64,000 bases of DNA from Xenorhabdus bovienii SS-2004 (GTDB lineage: Bacteria > Pseudomonadota > Gammaproteobacteria > Enterobacterales > Enterobacteriaceae): the NCBI RefSeq assembly GCF_000027225.1, contig NC_013892.1:3968001-4032000 (forward strand), given 5' to 3'. The number at the start of each line of letters is the position of its first letter. The stretch's first letter is position 1. This document shows positions 49,698 through 60,294 of this stretch, piece by piece. The notes beneath the pieces are model-generated. The model had not been told where the DNA came from and ran no database searches. It saw nothing but the letters and a program-made list of their open reading frames with translations. Position numbers and translations under genes: made by a program.

Positions 49698-49930
49698 AAT
49701 GGTGGGTTCTTTAACTCGGGGTATATCTCGAACTATGAACGTGAATGGTATGGCAGCGTTATCGGTGCCTGTTTATTTGTACCAGAAACGAATAAAACCT
49801 TTTAACATATTAACTAATATTACAAGGCAATAGTTTGAAGTACTCAGATTGATTTCAAAATAAGGCTGACAAACTGTCAAAACACGGCTGAGATAATAGT
49901 AACGAAACGTGGTTAATTTCAAATATAAGA
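49698..49930 (-). promoter_or_regulatory. rho leader region
   Basis: About 230 bases upstream of rho with only an 11-codon ORF (49773-49808, minus strand, MLKGFIRFWYK). In E. coli the rho leader holds rhoL (33 codons) and mediates Rho-dependent attenuation. The short ORF may be its counterpart, but I see no sequence similarity. Confidence 0.35.
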
Positions 49931-50035
49931 ACTATCTCATCATAAAAACTATCTTATCGTAAGCATTATCTCAATGTGAGTACTGTCTCAGTAAACACAA
50001 CTTCAGCAAATACTATCTCAATAACGATTGAGATA
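49889..50035. repeat. Array of ACTATCTCA-like motifs between rho and trxA
   Basis: ACTATCTCA (49931), ACTATCTTA (49948), ATTATCTCA (49965) and ACTGTCTCA (49982) are spaced exactly 17 bases start to start; a fifth, ACTATCTCA, is at 50012. Inverted copies bound the array (TGAGATAATAGT at 49889-49900, ATTGAGATA at 50027-50035). The last direct and inverted copies form a perfect 9-bp hairpin (50014-50035, loop AACG). The bases between motifs are not conserved. Confidence 0.75.
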
Positions 50036-50380
50036 TAAAAAAGCGCGACATAAAGATGCTTAACATAGAGACGCTGTCAGCACCAAGCTATATACCGAAT
50101 GATTCCCGTATATATGCTCTCAAATACTTTGCCAAATGCGATATGCCATCAGATACTTCAGATGAACCAGAGATAACAGATTTATCAGACACTACAGATT
50201 GTTTAGTATGTAACATGCTTAATGTCAATTCTTTATATAGATTGAAGAATCCACTGATGCAATGCTTCATACAAGCACATGACTGCTAACTTACCATGCT
50301 TCGTTGCAGACGTCTAGCGGTCAGTAAGATAAATCACTTTATCCGCTAAACGCCCGTGATTACTGTGATCAGACTCTAAA
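50036..50380. other. Gene-poor stretch between the motif array and trxA
   Basis: About 345 bases. An open frame of 77 codons exists at 50056-50289 (plus), but it lacks a ribosome site and coding character. Near 50320-50351 a broken palindrome (AGCGG ... CCGCT enclosing GATAAA-TCAC-TTTATC) lies behind trxA and may act as its 3' hairpin, without a T-run. Confidence 0.45.
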
Positions 50381-50722
50381 TTAGATATGTGAGTCTAAAA
50401 ACGCTTTCAGTTGCGTTTTTGACAAAGCCCCTACTTGCGTTGCGACCTTTTCACCATCTTTAAACAACATCAGTGTTGGAATACCGCGAATACCATGAGC
50501 TTTTGGTGTTTGTTCGTGATCATCAACGTTCAGTTTGGCAACTGTCAGTTTGCCTGCGTATTCTTCGGAAACTTCGTCTAAAATAGGGGCAATCATTTTA
50601 CAGGGACCACACCATTCAGCCCAGAATTCGATGAGAACTGCGCCTTTTACATTTAATTTTTTTGCATCAAAATCCGCATCAGCCAAATGGATGATACGAT
50701 CACTTATAATCTTCTCGTTCAT
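50381..50722 (-). CDS. trxA: Thioredoxin 1
   Basis: The general cytoplasmic dithiol reductant. From ATG 50722 (GGAG eight bases upstream) the product is 113 residues with active site [10 protein letters not shown] (Cys38 and Cys41), the cis-proline loop [11 protein letters not shown] and the C-terminal [12 protein letters not shown]. An in-frame ATG at 50776 would add 18 residues that the family lacks. Compared with E. coli (109) the N-terminus is four residues longer. It is divergent from rhlB and lies upstream of rho on the same strand, as in E. coli. Confidence 0.97.
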   Translation of the reverse strand: MNEKIISDRIIHLADADFDAKKLNVKGAVLIEFWAEWCGPCKMIAPILDEVSEEYAGKLTVAKLNVDDHEQTPKAHGIRGIPTLMLFKDGEKVATQVGALSKTQLKAFLDSHI

Positions 50723-50842
50723 TATTTTTGCTCCAAAGTAAAATTTTTTACGGTCCCAGTGTACATTAACCAACATAAACGTGTCTTTATTTCAGCGGAT
50801 ACACTTTCTTAAAGCAATAGTTAACTGATATTCTACCACACT

Positions 50843-52126
50843 ATGAGCAAAACACATTTGACAGAAAAGAAGTTTTCCGACTTCGCATTGCACCCCAAGG
50901 TCATTGAAGCCCTTGATAAAAAGGGCTTTTCCAACTGCACGCCAATACAGGCGCTAACTTTGCCTTTTACTGTCGAAGGCCGAGATGTTGCGGGGCAGGC
51001 ACAAACCGGAACGGGCAAGACGCTGGCATTTCTGACGTCTACTTTTCATTATTTACTGACCCATCCTGCTGCGGCAGATCACAAAACCAATCAGCCAAGG
51101 GCGCTGATTATGGCCCCCACCCGCGAATTAGCCGTCCAGATTTACTCTGACGCGGAGGAGTTGGCAGAAGCCACGGGACTGAAAATGGGGCTTGCCTACG
51201 GTGGCGACGGCTATGATAAGCAGCTTAAGGTTCTGGAATCTGGCGTCGATATCGTGATTGGCACAACAGGTCGTTTAATCGATTACACCAAACAAGGATA
51301 TGTCAATCTTAATGCTGTTCAGGTTGTGGTACTGGATGAAGCCGATCGCATGTACGATTTGGGCTTTATCAAAGATATCCGCTGGCTGTTCCGCCGGATG
51401 CCTGTTGCCGCTCAGCGAATGAATCTGCTGTTTTCCGCTACCCTGTCTTATCGAGTGCGTGAACTCGCCTTTGAACAGATGAATAGTCCTGAATATGTGG
51501 AAGTGGAACCCTTACAGAAAACGGGGCATCGCATTCAGGAAGAGCTGTTTTATCCTTCCAATGAAGAAAAGATGCGTCTGTTACAGACCCTGCTGGAAGA
51601 AGAGTGGCCAGATCGCTGCATCATTTTTGCCAATACCAAACACCGCTGCGAAGATATCTGGGCCCATCTGGCTGCCGATGGGCATCGTGTTGGTCTGCTG
51701 ACGGGTGATGTTGCGCAGAAAAAACGTCTGCGTATTTTGGAAGAATTCAGTCTGGGAAATCTGGATATTCTGGTCGCCACTGATGTTGCTGCCCGCGGTC
51801 TGCATATTCCTTTTGTAACCCATGTATTTAACTATGATCTGCCGGACGACTGTGAAGATTACGTCCACCGCATTGGCCGTACGGGTCGCGCAGGAGAAAG
51901 CGGGCATTCAATCAGTCTGGCATGTGAAGAATACGCTCTGAATTTAACGTCGATCGAAGAGTATATCCAGCATCAGATCCCTGTAAGCAAATATAACAGT
52001 GATGCACTGCTGATGGATTTACCTGTACCCAAGCGCCGTAACCGCGCTCGTTCAGGAGGGCACCCACGGCGCACCAATATGTCGCGCCGTGGAAATCCGA
52101 CTCGCAACCGTAAACATCCAGGCTGA
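50843..52126 (+). CDS. rhlB: DEAD-box RNA helicase RhlB
   Basis: The helicase subunit of the RNA degradosome, bound to RNase E. The 427 residues carry the Q motif region [20 protein letters not shown], Walker [12 protein letters not shown], motif Ia PTRELAVQI, the DEAD box [18 protein letters not shown] (FSATLSYRV) and motif [15 protein letters not shown]. The C-terminus is basic ([20 protein letters not shown]), typical for RhlB RNA contacts. gppA begins eight bases after its stop, so the two form an operon as in E. coli. Confidence 0.96.
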   Translation: MSKTHLTEKKFSDFALHPKVIEALDKKGFSNCTPIQALTLPFTVEGRDVAGQAQTGTGKTLAFLTSTFHYLLTHPAAADHKTNQPRALIMAPTRELAVQIYSDAEELAEATGLKMGLAYGGDGYDKQLKVLESGVDIVIGTTGRLIDYTKQGYVNLNAVQVVVLDEADRMYDLGFIKDIRWLFRRMPVAAQRMNLLFSATLSYRVRELAFEQMNSPEYVEVEPLQKTGHRIQEELFYPSNEEKMRLLQTLLEEEWPDRCIIFANTKHRCEDIWAHLAADGHRVGLLTGDVAQKKRLRILEEFSLGNLDILVATDVAARGLHIPFVTHVFNYDLPDDCEDYVHRIGRTGRAGESGHSISLACEEYALNLTSIEEYIQHQIPVSKYNSDALLMDLPVPKRRNRARSGGHPRRTNMSRRGNPTRNRKHPG

Positions 52127-52134
52127 GTAATACT

Positions 52135-53643
52135 ATGCTGAGTTCTTCTTCGCTCTATGCCGCTATCGATTTAGGCTCAAACAGTTTTCACATGCTGGTT
52201 GTCCGTGAAGTATCTGGTAGCATTCAAGTGGTCACCCGTATCAAGCGCAAGGTCAGGCTGGCCACTGGGTTGGATAAAAATAACCATTTATCACAACAGG
52301 CAATGGAGCGGGGATGGCAGTGCCTTCGCCTATTTTCCGAATATTTGCAGGATATCCCTGCCTCGCAGATCCGCGTTGTCGCTACGGCAACATTGCGATT
52401 GGCTGTAAATTCGGCTGATTTTGTCGGGAAAGCCTCTGAAATATTGGGCAATCCAGTCAAAATCATCAGTGGTGAAGAAGAAGCTCGGCTGATTTATCAA
52501 GGTGTTGCCCACACGACAGGTGGGTCTGAAAAGCGTCTTGTGGTGGATATTGGTGGTGGCAGTACAGAATTGGTTACAGGCACCGGAGCAAAAGCCAATC
52601 AGTTGTTCAGCCTTGAAGTGGGTTGTGTCACCTGGCTGGAACGCTACTTCAATGATCGCAGCCTGACAGAAGAAAACTTTGCACAGGCAGAATCCGCTGC
52701 CCATCATATTCTCGCCCCTATCACCACGACCCTGCTTAAGCAGGGTTGGCAGATTTGTGTTGGTGCCTCCGGTACAGTGCAGGCGTTGCAGGAAATCATG
52801 ATCGCACAGGGAATGGATGAACTTATCACCCTGCCGAAGCTACAACAGCTTAAATACAAGGCGATTGAGTGCGGCAAGCTGGAAGAGCTTGAAATCGACG
52901 GGCTGACATTGGAACGGGCATTAGTTTTCCCTAGCGGGCTGGCAATTTTAATTGCCATCTTTCAGGCACTGAACATAGAAAGCATGATCCTTGCGGGAGG
53001 TGCACTGCGTGAGGGGCTGGTTTATGGGATGCTGGATTTCCCCATTGAGCAGGATATCCGTACAAGAACCCTGTGCAATATTCAACATCGTTTTCAACTG
53101 GATATTGAACAAGCTCTGCGTGTCAAACAACTGGCCGAACATTTTTGTCAGCAGGTCGCCACGGTATGGAATCTGGATGCCCGATGTCGCGAGTTGTTGA
53201 CCAGCGCCTGTCTACTTCATGAAATCGGCTTATGTGTCGATTTTCGCCAAGGCCCGGCTCATTCAGCGTATCTCATCAGTCATTTGGATCTTCCCGGTTA
53301 TACTCCCGCCCAAAAAAGATTACTGGCAACGCTGTTGAACAATCAAAGCGGCCCTATAGATCTGGCCTCACTCAGTCAGCAAAATGCCTTGCCACCGTTA
53401 CAGGCACAGCAATTATGCCGCTTGTTACGTCTGGCTATTATTTTTGCCAGCCGTCGGCAAGATGATACTTTGCCGGCCTTGCGGCTGCGGGTTGAAAATG
53501 AGACGCTCACCATCACCCTGCCCTATCAGTGGCAAATGCAGCATCCACTCAGGGCTGAAGCCTTACATCAGGAAATCCAGTGGCAAAGTTATATTCAGTG
53601 GACATTGTTCCTTGAAGAGCAGAATAACTCCCATCTCGGATAA
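52135..53643 (+). CDS. gppA: pppGpp 5'-phosphohydrolase GppA
   Basis: Converts pppGpp to ppGpp and also has exopolyphosphatase activity; an ASKHA-fold protein of the Ppx/GppA family. The 502 residues show phosphate-1 loop [15 protein letters not shown], the catalytic region [16 protein letters not shown], phosphate-2 loop [12 protein letters not shown] and a C-terminal HD-like helical domain ([21 protein letters not shown]). Length is close to E. coli (494). It follows rhlB and converges with rep. Confidence 0.95.
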   Translation: MLSSSSLYAAIDLGSNSFHMLVVREVSGSIQVVTRIKRKVRLATGLDKNNHLSQQAMERGWQCLRLFSEYLQDIPASQIRVVATATLRLAVNSADFVGKASEILGNPVKIISGEEEARLIYQGVAHTTGGSEKRLVVDIGGGSTELVTGTGAKANQLFSLEVGCVTWLERYFNDRSLTEENFAQAESAAHHILAPITTTLLKQGWQICVGASGTVQALQEIMIAQGMDELITLPKLQQLKYKAIECGKLEELEIDGLTLERALVFPSGLAILIAIFQALNIESMILAGGALREGLVYGMLDFPIEQDIRTRTLCNIQHRFQLDIEQALRVKQLAEHFCQQVATVWNLDARCRELLTSACLLHEIGLCVDFRQGPAHSAYLISHLDLPGYTPAQKRLLATLLNNQSGPIDLASLSQQNALPPLQAQQLCRLLRLAIIFASRRQDDTLPALRLRVENETLTITLPYQWQMQHPLRAEALHQEIQWQSYIQWTLFLEEQNNSHLG

Positions 53644-53652
53644 TCTACCTAT

Positions 53653-53677
53653 CCCTGTATTCAACGCGAATACAGGG
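53653..53677. terminator. Hairpin between convergent gppA and rep
   Basis: CCCTGTATTC (53653-53662) pairs perfectly with GAATACAGGG (53668-53677) over a five-base loop, ten bases after gppA and 14 before the rep stop. T-runs on both sides are poor, so it may act as a barrier or a weak terminator for both genes. Confidence 0.55.
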
Positions 53678-53690
53678 TATTCATCAGATT

Positions 53691-55721
53691 TTATTTATCG
53701 CTGTTTTTCTGACCAAGCCCCAAACGGGATTTGATATCAGCAAGACGCGATTGCCCTTGCTTCATTCGATCTTCTGCACTGATCATCTTTTTGCCTCTCG
53801 GCCAGTGCAAATCATCCTGCGGCAACTCCAGCAAAAATCGGCTCGGTTCAGGCCGAATCAGCTCACCATACTGACGACGCTCTTTGCTGAGGGTAAAAAA
53901 TAGCTCCCGCCGCGCTCGGGTGATCCCGACATAAGCCAGACGTCGCTCTTCGTCGATATTATTTTCATCAATGCTGCTTTGATGCGGCAACAAACCTTCT
54001 TCCATACCCACCAGAAAAACATAAGGGAACTCTAACCCCTTGGATGCATGCAATGTCATCAGCTGAACCTGATCCAATTCCTCATCGTCTTCCCCACGTT
54101 CCAGCATGTCTCGCAGGGTAAAACGCGCCACAACTTGCGACAGCGTCATCGGTTCATTCAGGTCATCCCCTTCAAACATTTCACTCATCCAAGTAAAAAG
54201 CTGATTGACGTTTTTCATCCGCATTTCAGCCGCTTTTGGGCTAGGTGACGTTTCATACAGCCAGCTTTCATAGTCCATACCGCGCAGCAAATCCCGCACT
54301 GCCAGCAATGGCTCACGCTCGGCCTGGCGGGAAATTTCATCCATCCAGTGGGTAAAGTGCTGTAGCGCAGCCAGCCCGCGACCTGTCAGACTCTGCTCCA
54401 GACCGAGATCAAAACTGGCGTGATACAAGCTTTTGTTACGCTGATTTGCCCACTCGCCCAATTTCTGGATTGTCATCGCGCCGATTTCTCGACGTGGGGT
54501 ATTGACGATCCGTAGAAATGCACTGTCATCGTCGGGATTAGTCAACACCCGCAGATAAGAGAGTAAATCCTTTATTTCAGGGCGGGAAAAGAATGAAGTT
54601 CCCCCAGAAATGCGATAAGGAATACGGTTTTGCATCAGCATTTTTTCAAAAATACGAGACTGATGATTGCCTCTATATAGAATGGCGTAATCTTTATATT
54701 CGGTTTTATTAATAAAGTGATGAGCGAGCAACTCTCCCACGACTCGCTCTGCTTCATGATCTTCATTATTTGCTTCGATCACCCTGAGCGGATCACCATA
54801 GCCCAGTTCTGAAAACAGTTTTTTCTCAAATACATGGGGATTATTAGCAATCAGAATATTCGCGGCCTTCAATATCCGCCCTGATGAACGATAATTCTGT
54901 TCCAGTTTGATCACGTTCAACTGAGGAAAATCCTCATTCAGCAGGATCAAGTTTTGTGGGCGCGCACCACGCCATGAATAGATGGATTGGTCATCATCAC
55001 CCACTACGGTAAAACGTGCCCGATTGCCCACTAATAGTTTCACCAATTGATACTGACTGGTGTTGGTATCCTGATATTCATCCACCAGCAGATAACGAAT
55101 TTTATTTTGCCAGCGTTCCCGAACCTCTTCATTCTGCATTAACAGCAACGTCGGTTTGGTAATCAAGTCATCGAAGTCGAGAACGTTGCAACTGTTCAAA
55201 TGCAGATCATAACGGCGATAACACTCCGCAAATTGATGCTCCTGCGCCGAACGAGCCTGTCTAATCACCTGCTCGGGTGACATCAGATCATTTTTCCAGT
55301 TGGAAATACTGGAGTTCAGTTTTTGCAATAGATCCTTATCTTCTTCCAGCAAATCCGCCGTCAGATCTTTCAGCAGTACCCTCTGATCCTGATCATCGAA
55401 CAGCGAAAAGTTACTCTTCATACCCAGCGCTTTGTATTCACGCTTGATGATTTCCAGACCCAGAGTATGGAAAGTCGAAATCATCAGCCCTCTGGTTTCC
55501 TTGCGCCCCAAAGTCTGCGCGACACGTTCTTTCATTTCCCGTGCCGCTTTGTTGGTGAAAGTCACTGCGGCAATATGACGTGCCTGATAACCACAGGCAC
55601 GGATCAGGTGGGCAATTTTATTGGTGATTACTCTGGTCTTGCCGGAGCCTGCACCTGCCAGAACCAGACAAGGCCCTGTGACAAATTCAACCGCTTGTTG
55701 TTGACTAGGATTTAATCGCAT
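53691..55721 (-). CDS. rep: ATP-dependent DNA helicase Rep
   Basis: A 3'-5' superfamily 1 helicase that clears proteins ahead of the replication fork and restarts stalled forks through DnaB contact. The 676 residues start [20 protein letters not shown], with Walker [16 protein letters not shown], motif [15 protein letters not shown], motif [22 protein letters not shown] and motif [12 protein letters not shown]. Rep, not UvrD, is decided by the [12 protein letters not shown] segment and by its place beside gppA, as in E. coli. The other paralogue, uvrD, is at 18310. Confidence 0.97.
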   Translation of the reverse strand: MRLNPSQQQAVEFVTGPCLVLAGAGSGKTRVITNKIAHLIRACGYQARHIAAVTFTNKAAREMKERVAQTLGRKETRGLMISTFHTLGLEIIKREYKALGMKSNFSLFDDQDQRVLLKDLTADLLEEDKDLLQKLNSSISNWKNDLMSPEQVIRQARSAQEHQFAECYRRYDLHLNSCNVLDFDDLITKPTLLLMQNEEVRERWQNKIRYLLVDEYQDTNTSQYQLVKLLVGNRARFTVVGDDDQSIYSWRGARPQNLILLNEDFPQLNVIKLEQNYRSSGRILKAANILIANNPHVFEKKLFSELGYGDPLRVIEANNEDHEAERVVGELLAHHFINKTEYKDYAILYRGNHQSRIFEKMLMQNRIPYRISGGTSFFSRPEIKDLLSYLRVLTNPDDDSAFLRIVNTPRREIGAMTIQKLGEWANQRNKSLYHASFDLGLEQSLTGRGLAALQHFTHWMDEISRQAEREPLLAVRDLLRGMDYESWLYETSPSPKAAEMRMKNVNQLFTWMSEMFEGDDLNEPMTLSQVVARFTLRDMLERGEDDEELDQVQLMTLHASKGLEFPYVFLVGMEEGLLPHQSSIDENNIDEERRLAYVGITRARRELFFTLSKERRQYGELIRPEPSRFLLELPQDDLHWPRGKKMISAEDRMKQGQSRLADIKSRLGLGQKNSDK

Positions 55722-56521
55722 ACTTTTTAGGGGGTTATATCAGGATAAACATCAGAGGTAAGAAGTGTAGCAGAAAGGGCATTTTCTTTACATAAATTGG
55801 TTATCGAGAGACGAAATAATTAAGTTATTCTATTTTTTAACCCTCACTTATATGACAATTATTTTTCAAATTATATTGAAATAAAAAACAACAAACTCTT
55901 TATATAATAAACAATTAAAAAATTTAAATATTTATTTTTAATATTAAATTAATAAAGATAAGTGAGATAAAATAGAATACCTATAGATATTACTCATATA
56001 TAATTTCGAACCAATATTTTTTACAATTATTTATTATACTTTCAATGACTATATTATTAAGAAAAAATAAACTTTTACGATATTCTATTTACATTAATAT
56101 TATCCCTCTCCTTAATACTAATAAACACCAACCTTAATCTTAGTGATATAAATTTATATCTTATTGTTATTTAACACTTATTATTTTATATCTGTACATA
56201 CTGGCAAAAAAACCCAATTATATATTATTCATTAGCTTGTCAAATCATGATAATAAATATTTATTTCATTGCTTTCATTTAAATATCAATAAATTAAAGA
56301 GTACAAAAAATTTTATATTTAATAACAATTTTAATTAGTCGCGGATTCATTATTATTTATAATCTAATTTTGTGATATAGATTGAAATTTTTTTTATAAA
56401 AATAGATTTATTACCTTCTTCTATGCAATAGTAAATCTCTACTTACAGTAACACATAATATCTGTTTAACTTAATTAGCACTATCATCTTATTATCATCG
56501 AATCAATAAAATGGGTGTAAT
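55722..56521. other. 800-bp AT-rich gene-free region
   Basis: The longest non-coding stretch in the window. It is extremely rich in A and T with many poly-A/T runs and no open frame, tRNA, hairpin terminator or IS end that I can support. It separates rep from the HDAC-like gene and occupies, together with that gene, the place of ppiC in E. coli. Confidence 0.6.
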
Positions 56522-57637
56522 ATGCTACGTAAAACTGGCTTTTTCTTTGATGAACTCTGTTTCTGGCACAATATGGGTTCCATGCATACCTTCATATTTC
56601 CCGTAGGTGGATGGATACAGCCGCCGTGCGGGGCAGGACATGCCGAATCACCAGAAACCAAACGCAGAATGAAAAGCTTAATGGATGTTTCCGGTTTAAG
56701 TCACTCATTAGAGCTAATGAGTGCCGAGCCTATTGATGAAGCAACGTTAAGGCTCGTTCACACAGAATCTTATTTACAGCGCTTTAAGTATCTGAGCGAT
56801 AACGGCGGCGGTACATTGGGGTCTGAAGCATCACTGGGTGCAGGCAGTTATGAAATTGCCAAACTGTCCGCAGGGCTAACCTATGCAGCAGTAAAAGCCG
56901 TCTTGCAAGGTGAATTGGATAATGCCTACAGCCTTTCTCGTCCCCCCGGCCATCATTGCCTACCCGATCAAGCCATGGGCTTCTGTTTCCTCGCCAATAT
57001 TTCTCTTGCGATTGAAAAAGCAAAAGAACAACTGGGCCTTGGCCGGGTAGCCGTCGTCGACTGGGATGTGCACCACGGTAATGGAACACAACATATCTTT
57101 TGGCAACGGGATGATGTACTGACAATTTCACTGCATCAGGATCGCTGCTATCCGGCAGGTTACAGCGGCGAAAGCGATATCGGCGAAGGTCCGGGTGAAG
57201 GGTTCAATATCAATATTCCACTGATGGCTGGTGCGGGTCATGACAGCTACATGTATGCCATGGATCAAATTGTCATGCCGGCACTGCGACGTTACCAGCC
57301 TGAGCTGATTATCATTGCCTGTGGCTATGATGCCAATGGCTTTGATCCGCTGGCACGGATGCAGCTGCATAGTGACAGTTTCCGTGAGATGACGCGTAAA
57401 ATGCAGCAGATAGCGGATGAGTTCTGTCATGGCAAACTGGTGATGGTACACGAAGGCGGTTATTCCGAAGCCTATGTGCCTTTCTGTGGTTTGGCCGTAA
57501 TGGAAGAATTGTCTGGCGTTCGCACTGAAGTCATTGATCCGGCTCTTGCCATACTCGAATTGCAGCAACCGAGAGCACCTTTTGAAACTTTACAGCGTCA
57601 GGCAATCGATGATCTGAAACAACAGCTTAGCCTGTAA
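56522..57637 (+). CDS. Class II histone-deacetylase-like amidohydrolase
   Basis: A zinc-dependent deacetylase/acylamidohydrolase of the arginase-deacetylase fold, 371 residues. Catalytic parts are complete: the His pair in RPPGHH (144-145), zinc ligands Asp182 and His184 in VVDWDVHHGNGTQ and Asp270 in CGYDANGFDP, and the transition-state Tyr314 in EGGYSEAYVP. The start HNMGSMHTFIFPVGGWIQPP and overall length resemble bacterial HDAH (class 2 HDAC homologue) rather than AcuC. The natural substrate (acetylated polyamine, protein lysine or small amide) is not known. ATG 56522 follows GGGTG. It is not part of the E. coli rep-ilvC interval, stands alone and is preceded by 800 AT-rich bases. Confidence 0.88.
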   Translation: MLRKTGFFFDELCFWHNMGSMHTFIFPVGGWIQPPCGAGHAESPETKRRMKSLMDVSGLSHSLELMSAEPIDEATLRLVHTESYLQRFKYLSDNGGGTLGSEASLGAGSYEIAKLSAGLTYAAVKAVLQGELDNAYSLSRPPGHHCLPDQAMGFCFLANISLAIEKAKEQLGLGRVAVVDWDVHHGNGTQHIFWQRDDVLTISLHQDRCYPAGYSGESDIGEGPGEGFNINIPLMAGAGHDSYMYAMDQIVMPALRRYQPELIIIACGYDANGFDPLARMQLHSDSFREMTRKMQQIADEFCHGKLVMVHEGGYSEAYVPFCGLAVMEELSGVRTEVIDPALAILELQQPRAPFETLQRQAIDDLKQQLSL

Positions 57638-57652
57638 ATTCCCATAAAAAAC

Positions 57653-57680
57653 AACGCCTGATAGAATCTCATCGGGCGTT
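57653..57680. terminator. Bidirectional terminator between the HDAC-like gene and ilvC
   Basis: AACGCCTGAT (57653-57662) pairs with ATCGGGCGTT (57671-57680) with one G-U pair. On the minus strand it is followed by TGTTTTTT, on the plus strand by ATTTTA, so it serves ilvC best and the HDAC-like gene as well. Confidence 0.8.
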
Positions 57681-57724
57681 ATTTTATGGAGGTTCATCTC
57701 TATCAGATCGACCTGATAAGCAAA

Positions 57725-59203
57725 TTATCCACCCACTGCAATGCGTTGCATATCGGTCATATAACCACGCAGAGTACGGCCAATAGTCTCAATCGGATGG
57801 TGACGAATCGCTTCGTTAACATCACGTAATTGGGCATTATCGATACTGCCGTCTGCCACGGGTTTACCCATGTCCCCTGCCTGCAAGGTAGCCATAAATT
57901 TTTCTTTCAGTAGTGGAACCGCAACGTGAGAGAACAGGTAATTACCATATTCCGCCGTATCAGAAATCACCACATTCATTTCATACAGACGCTTACGAGC
58001 AATGGTATTCGCAATCAATGGCAGTTCATGCAGCGATTCATAATAGGCTGATTCCTCAATAATGCCGGCATCCACCATAGTTTCAAACGCCAGCTCCACC
58101 CCAGCTTTGACCATCGCTATCATCAGCACGCCATGATCAAAGTATTCCTGCTCGCTGATATTGCCGCTGTGATCCGGGTAGTTTTCGAATGGTGTCTGGC
58201 CTGTTTCTGCACGCCAAGTCAGCAGGTTTTTATCGTCATTTGCCCAGTCTGCCATCATAGTAGAAGAAAACGTTCCAGAAATGATGTCATCCATATGTTT
58301 CTGGAACAACGGTGCTAAAATAACCTTCAACTGTTCGGAAAGGGCATAAGCACGCAGTTTTGCTGAGTTGGACAGGCGATCCATCATCAATGTTATGCCG
58401 CCTTGCTTCAGGGCTTCCGTGATGGTTTCCCAGCCAAATTGAATCAGCTTACCGGCATAACCCGGCTCTGTTCCCTCTGCCACCAGCTTGTCATAACAAA
58501 GCAGAGAACCCGCCTGTAACATACCGCATAAAATGGTCTGTTCACCCATTAAGTCCGATTTTACTTCAGCCACGAAAGAAGATTCCAGTACACCAGCGCG
58601 ATGAGCCCCCGTTGCGGCAGCCCATGCTTTCGCGATGGCCATGCCTTCACCTTTCACATCGTTTTCCGGATGCACCGCAATCAAAGTAGGGACACCGAAA
58701 CCACGTTTATATTCTTCACGAACTTCCGTACCCGGGCATTTAGGCGCAACCATCACGACGGTGATGTCTTTACGAACCAGCTCACCCACTTCCACGATAT
58801 TGAAACCGTGAGAATATCCCAGTGCAGCACCTTCTTTCATCAAAGGCTGAACTGCCTGAACCACCGTAGAATGCTGTTTGTCTGGTGTTAGGTTAATGAC
58901 CAAATCGGCCTGTGGGATCAACTCCTCATAGGTGCCGACCTTGAAGCCGTTTTCCGTTGCCTTACGCCATGATGCGCGCTTTTCTTCAATCGCTTCTTGA
59001 CGCAATGCATAGGCAATATTCAAACCAGAATCACGCATGTTTAGACCCTGATTAAGTCCTTGCGCACCACAGCCGACAATGACTACTTTCTTGCCTTTTA
59101 AATATCCTGCTTCGTCAGCAAATTCTTCCCGCGCCATAAAACGACATTTGCCTAACTGCGCTAATTGCTGGCGCAGGTTCAACGTATCAAAATAATTAGC
59201 CAT
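57725..59203 (-). CDS. ilvC: Ketol-acid reductoisomerase IlvC
   Basis: Second common enzyme of valine and isoleucine synthesis; rearranges and reduces acetohydroxy acids with NADPH and Mg2+. From ATG 59203 (GGAG five bases upstream) the product has 492 residues, the long class II form of enterobacteria. The N-terminal Rossmann motif is [20 protein letters not shown], with [20 protein letters not shown] and two C-terminal knotted domains containing the metal-binding Asp/Glu ([12 protein letters not shown]). The open frame extends 15 codons upstream without support. It is divergent from its activator gene ilvY. Confidence 0.97.
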   Translation of the reverse strand: MANYFDTLNLRQQLAQLGKCRFMAREEFADEAGYLKGKKVVIVGCGAQGLNQGLNMRDSGLNIAYALRQEAIEEKRASWRKATENGFKVGTYEELIPQADLVINLTPDKQHSTVVQAVQPLMKEGAALGYSHGFNIVEVGELVRKDITVVMVAPKCPGTEVREEYKRGFGVPTLIAVHPENDVKGEGMAIAKAWAAATGAHRAGVLESSFVAEVKSDLMGEQTILCGMLQAGSLLCYDKLVAEGTEPGYAGKLIQFGWETITEALKQGGITLMMDRLSNSAKLRAYALSEQLKVILAPLFQKHMDDIISGTFSSTMMADWANDDKNLLTWRAETGQTPFENYPDHSGNISEQEYFDHGVLMIAMVKAGVELAFETMVDAGIIEESAYYESLHELPLIANTIARKRLYEMNVVISDTAEYGNYLFSHVAVPLLKEKFMATLQAGDMGKPVADGSIDNAQLRDVNEAIRHHPIETIGRTLRGYMTDMQRIAVGG

Positions 59204-59295
59204 GGTGACTCCGATGTTATTGTTGTGAGGTCGTTTGCATCGTTCCAATATATGCCATGAAAGCTATTGCTTAAATTGATATATTAACAAGATTA

Positions 59296-59314
59296 TGTTG
59301 CATTTTATGCAACA
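59296..59314. promoter_or_regulatory. IlvY operator between ilvC and ilvY
   Basis: TGTTGCAT-TTT-ATGCAACA is a perfect 8-bp inverted repeat with the LysR-type T-N11-A core, located 93 bases from the ilvC start and 33 from the ilvY start. E. coli has two tandem IlvY operators with TTGCA arms here. The adjacent GCAAATTTG (59315-59323) could be the weaker second site. Confidence 0.75.
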
Positions 59315-59346
59315 GCAAATTTGTTACGGTAGAAGGCCAAAATTCG

Positions 59347-60228
59347 ATGGATATACGTGATTTAAAACTGTTTTTACATCTTGCAGAAAGTTGTCACTTT
59401 GGACGCACGGCCAAAGCTATACATGTCAGTCCATCCACACTTTCACGCCAAATCCAACGACTTGAAGAACTATTAGGACATCCGTTATTTCTGCGGGATA
59501 ACCGGACAGTCAAGCTCACTTTCGCAGGTGAACAGCTAAAACAATTTGCCCAACAGACGCTCCTGCAATATCAGCAGTTACGCCATTCATTAAATCACCA
59601 GAGTCCCTCATTGAGCGGTGAATTACGTCTGTTCTGTTCAGTTACGGCGGCTTATAGCCATCTCCCGCAGGTGCTGGATAAATTCCGGGCAGAGCACCCC
59701 TTGGTAGAAATAAAACTAACAACGGGAGATGCCGCTGATGCCGTCGATAGGATCCAATCTGATCAGGCTGATTTAGGCATTGCAGGCAAACCGGAGAAAC
59801 TGCCCCATAATGTCAGCTTTACCAAAATAGGTGAAATCCCTTTGGTATTGATTGCCCCTTCCCTGCCTTGTGCCGTGAGAACACTTGCCACACAGGAACA
59901 ACCTGACTGGAATGCCATTCCTTTTATTCTGCCGGAACATGGGCCTTCACGTACACGCATCGAACTTTGGTTTCGCCGGAATAGCATCCCTAATCCTTTG
60001 ATTTACGCCACCGTTTCAGGCCATGAAGCCATTGTTTCGATGGTTGCGTTAGGTTGCGGTATCGCGCTGATCCCGGCGGTTGTCGTCGAAAATAGCCCAG
60101 AACCTGTACGCAATCGTGTGTCCCTGTTAGAGAATATTGCGCTGGTCGAACCGTTTGAGTTAGGCGTCTGTACGCTGAGTAAGCGCTTACAGGAACCATT
60201 GGTTAAAGCATTTTGGGGGATGTTGTGA
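59347..60228 (+). CDS. ilvY: LysR-type activator IlvY
   Basis: Activates ilvC when acetohydroxybutyrate or acetolactate is bound and represses its own gene. The 293 residues have an N-terminal winged helix-turn-helix (RDLKLFLHLAESCHFGRTAK, HVSPSTLSRQIQRLEELLG) and a C-terminal periplasmic-binding-like effector domain (SVTAAYSHLPQVLDKFRAEH, GLGIAGKPEK-like segment LGIAGKPEKLPHN). ATG 59347 gives MDIRDLKLFLHLAES, like E. coli MDLRDLKTFLHLAES. It converges with ilvA. Confidence 0.96.
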   Translation: MDIRDLKLFLHLAESCHFGRTAKAIHVSPSTLSRQIQRLEELLGHPLFLRDNRTVKLTFAGEQLKQFAQQTLLQYQQLRHSLNHQSPSLSGELRLFCSVTAAYSHLPQVLDKFRAEHPLVEIKLTTGDAADAVDRIQSDQADLGIAGKPEKLPHNVSFTKIGEIPLVLIAPSLPCAVRTLATQEQPDWNAIPFILPEHGPSRTRIELWFRRNSIPNPLIYATVSGHEAIVSMVALGCGIALIPAVVVENSPEPVRNRVSLLENIALVEPFELGVCTLSKRLQEPLVKAFWGML

Positions 60229-60244
60229 ACAATTCTTTATTCTG

Positions 60245-60274
60245 AAAATAGCACCTGCCAAGGTGCTATTTTTT
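60245..60274. terminator. Bidirectional terminator between ilvY and ilvA
   Basis: A perfect 12-bp stem AAAATAGCACCT/AGGTGCTATTTT (60245-60272, loop GCCA) with T-runs on both strands, 17 bases after ilvY and 21 before the ilvA stop. Confidence 0.93.
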
Positions 60275-60294
60275 AAGCCGATGATCAAAGAATC

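Noticed and set aside
50056..50289. 77-codon plus-strand ORF in the rho-trxA gap, with a 60-codon ORF antisense to it
   Set aside because: No ribosome-binding site, no hydrophobic or domain pattern, and open frames on both strands of the same stretch, which is usual for chance frames.
54048..54248. 66-codon ORF antisense to rep
   Set aside because: Lies fully inside the conserved Rep coding region, with no independent support.
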